A DNA stretch of 33,880 nt from Candidatus Pelethosoma merdigallinarum (GTDB lineage Bacteria; Bacillota_I; Bacilli_A; RF39; UBA660): assembly GCA_018716065.1 (NCBI GenBank), contig DVKJ01000027.1:1-33880 (forward strand). Reading direction: 5' to 3'. How positions within the stretch are numbered: position 1 is the stretch's first letter; each line of letters starts with the position of its first letter. A program made the position numbers and the translations under genes. Shown here in pieces: positions 30,042 to 33,880 of the stretch. The notes beneath the pieces are model-generated. The model did no database searches. It saw only the letters and a program-made list of their open reading frames with translations, and was not told the DNA's origin.

Positions 30042-32351
30042 CTACTTCTTAAAAAGATATTGATAGATATCCATATAATTGGTCACTGGATAAAATTGTA
30101 ACTCGTTTCTAATTTCGTTTGGTACTTCGTCAATATCACGTTTATTTTCATAAGGAAGAATCAATGTTTTAATATGATTACGATGAGCACCAATACTTTT
30201 TTCTTTTAAACCACCAATGGGTAATACTTTTCCACGTAATGTAATTTCTCCTGTCATGGCAATATCAGATGGTACTTTACGATGCGTTAAAGCACTAATA
30301 AGAGCAGTTGTAATCGCAACTCCAGCAGATGGTCCATCTTTTGGAACCGCTCCCTCTGGAACATGAATATGAATATCTTTTTTGGATAATAAGTGAGACT
30401 CAATACCAAACTTTTTATAATTAGACTTCACATATCCAAAAGCAATATGGCAACTTTCTTTCATGACATCACCCAAAGAACCTGTTAAAATTAAGTTCCC
30501 TTCACCAGGATAATAAGTGACTTCAATCGGTAATGTTTCACCACCAAAACGCGTATAGGCAAGACCGTTTACCACACCTGTTGTTTGAGAATGAGATAAA
30601 ACTGATTCATATTTTCGTTTCCCTAGAAATTTAGAAACTTCTTCTTCGGTAATTGTACGATGCGAATAAGCTTGACGAGTGATTAATTCTTTCGTAACGA
30701 CCTTACGCATAATAGAGGCAATCATACGTTGTAATTCACGAACGCCAGCTTCTTTCGTATATCCACGAATCATCTCTAATAAAGCTTCCTTTGTAAAGAT
30801 TAAATTGGATAATCCATGATTTTCTAATTCTCTAGGAATCAGGTATTCCTGAGATAGGGAAACTTTTTCAAACTCTGTATATCCACTTAATTCTATGACT
30901 TCTAAACGATCTCTTAAGGCAGTAGGAATATCATCGATATAATTAGCCGTAAGAATAAATAAGACATGCGATAAATCCACTTCTTCTTCCACATAATGAT
31001 CAGAAAAGAACGCATTTTGTTCAGGATCTAATACTTCTAATAAAGCACTTGCAGGATCCCCATGAATACCTTTTGTCATTTTATCAATTTCATCCATTAA
31101 TAATACCGGATTCGATACACGAGCTTTTATTAAAGAATCAATGACTCTTCCCGAAGAAGCTCCAATATAAGTACGACGATGCCCCATAATTTCTGCCTCA
31201 TCATCCATACCACCTACACTAAACTTCACAAACTTTCTACCCATCGCATAAGCAATCGATTTTGCTAAAGAAGTTTTTCCAACTCCAGGAGGACCAACAA
31301 GACATAAAATAGGACCTTTAATAGACTTCGTTTTTTCCTTAACTGCAAGAAATTCTATAATACGAGTCTTAACTTTTTCTAATCCATAATGTGTCTCATC
31401 TAATCGTTGTTGAACAACGGATAAATCATGAATTTCCTCTCCAAATTGATTCCATGGAATGGAAAATAAACAATCAATATAAGCTTGTACCATTGATACC
31501 TCTTGTGACATTGGTGGTAAAGACTCATATCGTTTAATTTCTTTTTCTAAACGATTTTTAACTGGAATCGGCGCATCCAACTCATTTAATTTCGTGCGAA
31601 GTTCAAAAATCTCTTCTTCTTTGGTAGAAGTTTCCCCTAACTCTTCTCGCATCAAACGAATCTTTTCTTGTAAAATAAACTCTTTTTGGGTGTTCTCCAT
31701 ACTTTGTTTAATCTTACGATCAATTTCTTCTTCTTTTTTATATACTTCTTGTTCTTGATAAATATCTTTTAAAATCATCATCGCACGATTTTTGGCATCA
31801 ACTTCTTCTAAATATTCCATTAAACGCTCTACGGTTACTGGTAATTCCGGAACGATCATATCTGTTAATTGATCTAAATGTTGAATATTTTTCGTATAGT
31901 TTAAAATACTATTACTCATATAAGGAACTATATGAATATATTGTTCTAATTCGTGATACACTTTACGAACCAACATTTTTTCTTCTTGTTCATCCTCTTT
32001 TATAACATCTATTTCCGTAATAATCGATTCTAAAATATCATTCGTATTTACATTTAAATAATCAAATACTTCCGCACGGCGCTGCCCTTTAATCACTACT
32101 CTAGTTTTCCCATTTGGTAACTCCATACGATGAGAAATTTTTCCAATCACACCAATCTTAGGCAATTCATTTTTATTTGGTGTTTCCTCTAATTCATCTT
32201 TATAACTAGTAACTAAAAGATGCCCATCGTGGAAAAGTTCCGCTACATCAATAATATTTTTACTTTCATCATTATCAAACTCTAAACGAATTTCGTTATG
32301 AGGAAGTAAGACAAGACCACGTAGTAATATGACAGGTAAATTGGTTTTCAT
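30042..32351 (-). CDS. lon: ATP-dependent protease Lon
   Basis: Lon degrades misfolded and regulatory proteins in the cytoplasm. The 769-residue chain has the N domain (LPVILLRGLVLLPH), the coiled linker to about 250, and the AAA module with Walker A GPPGVGKT at 353-360 and Walker B VLLMDEID at 416-423. The protease domain has the catalytic Ser675 in KDGPSAGVAI and Lys718 in GGLKEKSIGAHR. It is a normal LonA. The start has GGAGGTGAG 5 bases upstream. The promoter lies in the loop of the previous terminator. Confidence 0.97.
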   Translation of the reverse strand: MKTNLPVILLRGLVLLPHNEIRLEFDNDESKNIIDVAELFHDGHLLVTSYKDELEETPNKNELPKIGVIGKISHRMELPNGKTRVVIKGQRRAEVFDYLNVNTNDILESIITEIDVIKEDEQEEKMLVRKVYHELEQYIHIVPYMSNSILNYTKNIQHLDQLTDMIVPELPVTVERLMEYLEEVDAKNRAMMILKDIYQEQEVYKKEEEIDRKIKQSMENTQKEFILQEKIRLMREELGETSTKEEEIFELRTKLNELDAPIPVKNRLEKEIKRYESLPPMSQEVSMVQAYIDCLFSIPWNQFGEEIHDLSVVQQRLDETHYGLEKVKTRIIEFLAVKEKTKSIKGPILCLVGPPGVGKTSLAKSIAYAMGRKFVKFSVGGMDDEAEIMGHRRTYIGASSGRVIDSLIKARVSNPVLLMDEIDKMTKGIHGDPASALLEVLDPEQNAFFSDHYVEEEVDLSHVLFILTANYIDDIPTALRDRLEVIELSGYTEFEKVSLSQEYLIPRELENHGLSNLIFTKEALLEMIRGYTKEAGVRELQRMIASIMRKVVTKELITRQAYSHRTITEEEVSKFLGKRKYESVLSHSQTTGVVNGLAYTRFGGETLPIEVTYYPGEGNLILTGSLGDVMKESCHIAFGYVKSNYKKFGIESHLLSKKDIHIHVPEGAVPKDGPSAGVAITTALISALTHRKVPSDIAMTGEITLRGKVLPIGGLKEKSIGAHRNHIKTLILPYENKRDIDEVPNEIRNELQFYPVTNYMDIYQYLFKK

Positions 32352-32374
32352 GTCTCACCTCCAAAATTGATTTT

Positions 32375-32403
32375 ATTATAAACGAAAGAAAAAGAAAAGT
32401 CTA
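32375..32403 (-). promoter_or_regulatory. Promoter of lon
   Basis: TAGACT (32398-32403), 17 bases, TATAAT (32375-32380). The -35 lies within the terminator hairpin of the upstream surface-protein gene, so the two elements share DNA. Confidence 0.7.
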
Positions 32404-32412
32404 TGCTTTTCT
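32388..32412 (-). terminator. Intrinsic terminator of the distal surface-protein gene
   Basis: On the minus strand AGAAAAG and CTTTTCT (32406-32412 and 32393-32399) pair with a 6-base loop, followed by TTTTC. The lon -35 overlaps it. Confidence 0.65.
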
Positions 32413-32427
32413 CTGAATTTTAAAATT

Positions 32428-33880
32428 TTATTTCACTACTTTTCTAAAAACGACAGATTTGATATCCGTAATTACTCCACCTATACTTGAAGAGTCAGTA
32501 GAAAGAATCAATCGAATGTAACGACTGCCATATGGAAAAGTGTGGTAAGAATCGTAAGTGTGGTCTAAACCATTAATGGTGTTAGAATAGGTTGTAAAGT
32601 TAGTAGATATAGACTGATAGAGGCGAAGACCATAATTTGCTGCTAGTCCATCATTGGATTGACTTACCTTTGTTCCTGCCTTAAAGGTTCCATGATTCCA
32701 TGGAGATGTTAATGTAATCATATGGTTTGTTTTATTAATACCACTAAATTCAAAAACTGGAGAAAAAATATTTCTTGAATAAGTCTCTTCTGGATATATA
32801 TTTCCTTGACTATCTTGATAATTCCAGAAAATAAATCCCTTATAAATGTCTGGAAAAGAAGGATTCAACGGAGAAGTTGACCAATTACTGATATTATTTA
32901 AATATACAACCATATCACCATTGTTTAAATCACGAGCTAAAGCTGTCAATGTATTTGGAACACTCATAATATAAGTAGCACTTATAACGTGTTGATCTAT
33001 ATCATAAGCTGTAAAACCTGCATAATAAAGTGCATTTGTCTTATTAGTTTTCATAGTCATTTTTTCCTCATATGTATAATCAGGATTAATTGGTACATAA
33101 CCATCAATCGCTATTCCCCATTTTGCGCCCGCATAACTAAAATATCCTGATGGGCTATAAGTGAAAAATGAAAAGTTTGTATTATCTCCATATTCTCCAT
33201 AACCATTAATAATTAAGTTTTCAGCTATATCTTTATCACATTTCAAATAGTTATCAATTACTCTTAGTTCAGTTTCTCCTTTTGTTTTTACCGCACACCA
33301 CCTACTCTTTTGATCATATACTGCAATCGCACTATCGCCATCTTTATCAATTGTAGAATATCCTCCTAATATTTCTGATGTATTAGTAGTGATTTGATCA
33401 TTTGGAAAGTTATATTCTTTTGTTTCTTGTCCTTCTTTAAAATTATCTTCCATTTCTTTCACTACATTTTGGGCTTGTATTAAGAATAATTCTTTTAAAT
33501 ATTCATCCGTTACTTCTCCATCAACGGTGTGTTGTTTCTCATATATAAAGTGAAGATCAAATTCTTTGCTGAAGTATGAAGTACATGTACTGGTAATCGT
33601 AATTGTAAAATTCTTGATTTGATTCGGATAAATGACTTCTCCTATGTTGTGATCTTCAACCGATACTTGAATACAACTAGGTTCTTTGGCATTACTCTCT
33701 TCTAATCCTTTAATTTCCATAAGTTTGGCATCCGTGGTTCCTTGATTTCGAGCAGACACTTGAAAAGTTATAGAACCAGATGTTTCAAATCCAATCTCTG
33801 TATTCACTAATGTTTTTGCTTTAATAGAAGTGCTTTGTTCTACAATCGCACCATTATTTTCTTTTATACCAATACTGGTG
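32428..33880 (-). CDS. Large TasA/camelysin-like surface protein, 5' end outside the window
   Basis: The frame stays open to the window end (484 codons seen); the first Met-like codon inside (33807, GTG) is not a proven start. The N-terminal part shares ITFQVSARNQGTTDAKLMEIKGL, then ESNAKEP, with VENRGTIDAYVESINGI, then EANSTEP, of the surface protein at 14264-15607. It is followed by a spacer and a module with GYVPINPDYTYEEKMTMKT and ALYYAGFTAYDIDQHVI, like galactose-binding or tail-fibre-type beta modules. The C-terminus (YGSRYIRLILST) is unlike the AVRP ending. A secreted adhesin or matrix protein is likely. Confidence 0.8.
   Translation of the reverse strand, partial: TSIGIKENNGAIVEQSTSIKAKTLVNTEIGFETSGSITFQVSARNQGTTDAKLMEIKGLEESNAKEPSCIQVSVEDHNIGEVIYPNQIKNFTITITSTCTSYFSKEFDLHFIYEKQHTVDGEVTDEYLKELFLIQAQNVVKEMEDNFKEGQETKEYNFPNDQITTNTSEILGGYSTIDKDGDSAIAVYDQKSRWCAVKTKGETELRVIDNYLKCDKDIAENLIINGYGEYGDNTNFSFFTYSPSGYFSYAGAKWGIAIDGYVPINPDYTYEEKMTMKTNKTNALYYAGFTAYDIDQHVISATYIMSVPNTLTALARDLNNGDMVVYLNNISNWSTSPLNPSFPDIYKGFIFWNYQDSQGNIYPEETYSRNIFSPVFEFSGINKTNHMITLTSPWNHGTFKAGTKVSQSNDGLAANYGLRLYQSISTNFTTYSNTINGLDHTYDSYHTFPYGSRYIRLILSTDSSSIGGVITDIKSVVFRKVVK

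Overview
The window looks like the chromosome of a low-GC Firmicute of the Bacilli type, probably an uncultured gut lineage near the Erysipelotrichales, RF39 and Mollicutes branches. The evidence is strongly A+T-rich coding DNA, GGAGG-type ribosome sites, sigma-A promoters often with a TG upstream of the -10, many intrinsic terminators, Trp encoded by TGG, and Firmicute-specific gene order. The lon, spoVID-like and ysxE-like genes lie together, as in Bacillus, which implies a sporulating ancestor or a spore former. The lineage placement is inference.

Left part (1-12.4 kb, minus strand): a cell-surface glycan locus. A candidate operon starts with rsmE (16S rRNA methylation), a membrane-anchored Glu-rich protein and mtaB (tRNA methylthiolation). 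It runs with overlaps or tiny gaps into two family-2 glycosyltransferases, an O-antigen-ligase/polymerase-like membrane protein, a family-4 glycosyltransferase and another family-2 glycosyltransferase. Two membrane acyltransferases follow with their own promoter. A polysaccharide/teichoic-acid ABC exporter pair and a glycosyltransferase cut by the window edge follow with another. Together they could assemble, acetylate and export a surface polymer.

Middle (12.4-20.9 kb): an orphan gene and rnhC converge on a shared bidirectional terminator. Then come a secreted TasA/camelysin-like surface protein with a GC-rich C-terminal module and a C9 tract upstream of its promoter, a PD-(D/E)XK transposase-family nuclease, a DUF6020-like membrane protein, a third acyltransferase, and a cvpA-trxA pair. 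A promoterless fragment of a second surface-protein C-terminus lies just after trxA.

Right part (20.9-33.9 kb, almost all minus): housekeeping genes. These are a short-form alanyl-tRNA synthetase with a dNMP-kinase-like gene and an AI-2E-family transporter, frr, yqeY, a small coiled-coil gene split by an in-frame stop, rpsU, an unknown gene, ysxE-like, spoVID-like, an unknown gene and lon. The 5'-truncated gene of another surface protein ends the window.

The least expected signals are non-coding. There is a promoter-plus-terminator unit with no ORF between the frr and AI-2E genes (candidate ~99-nt RNA). A 16-bp duplicated promoter-like element flanks a hairpin with a C/U-rich loop before a 61-residue membrane protein. 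No CRISPR array, tRNA, rRNA or reverse transcriptase was seen.
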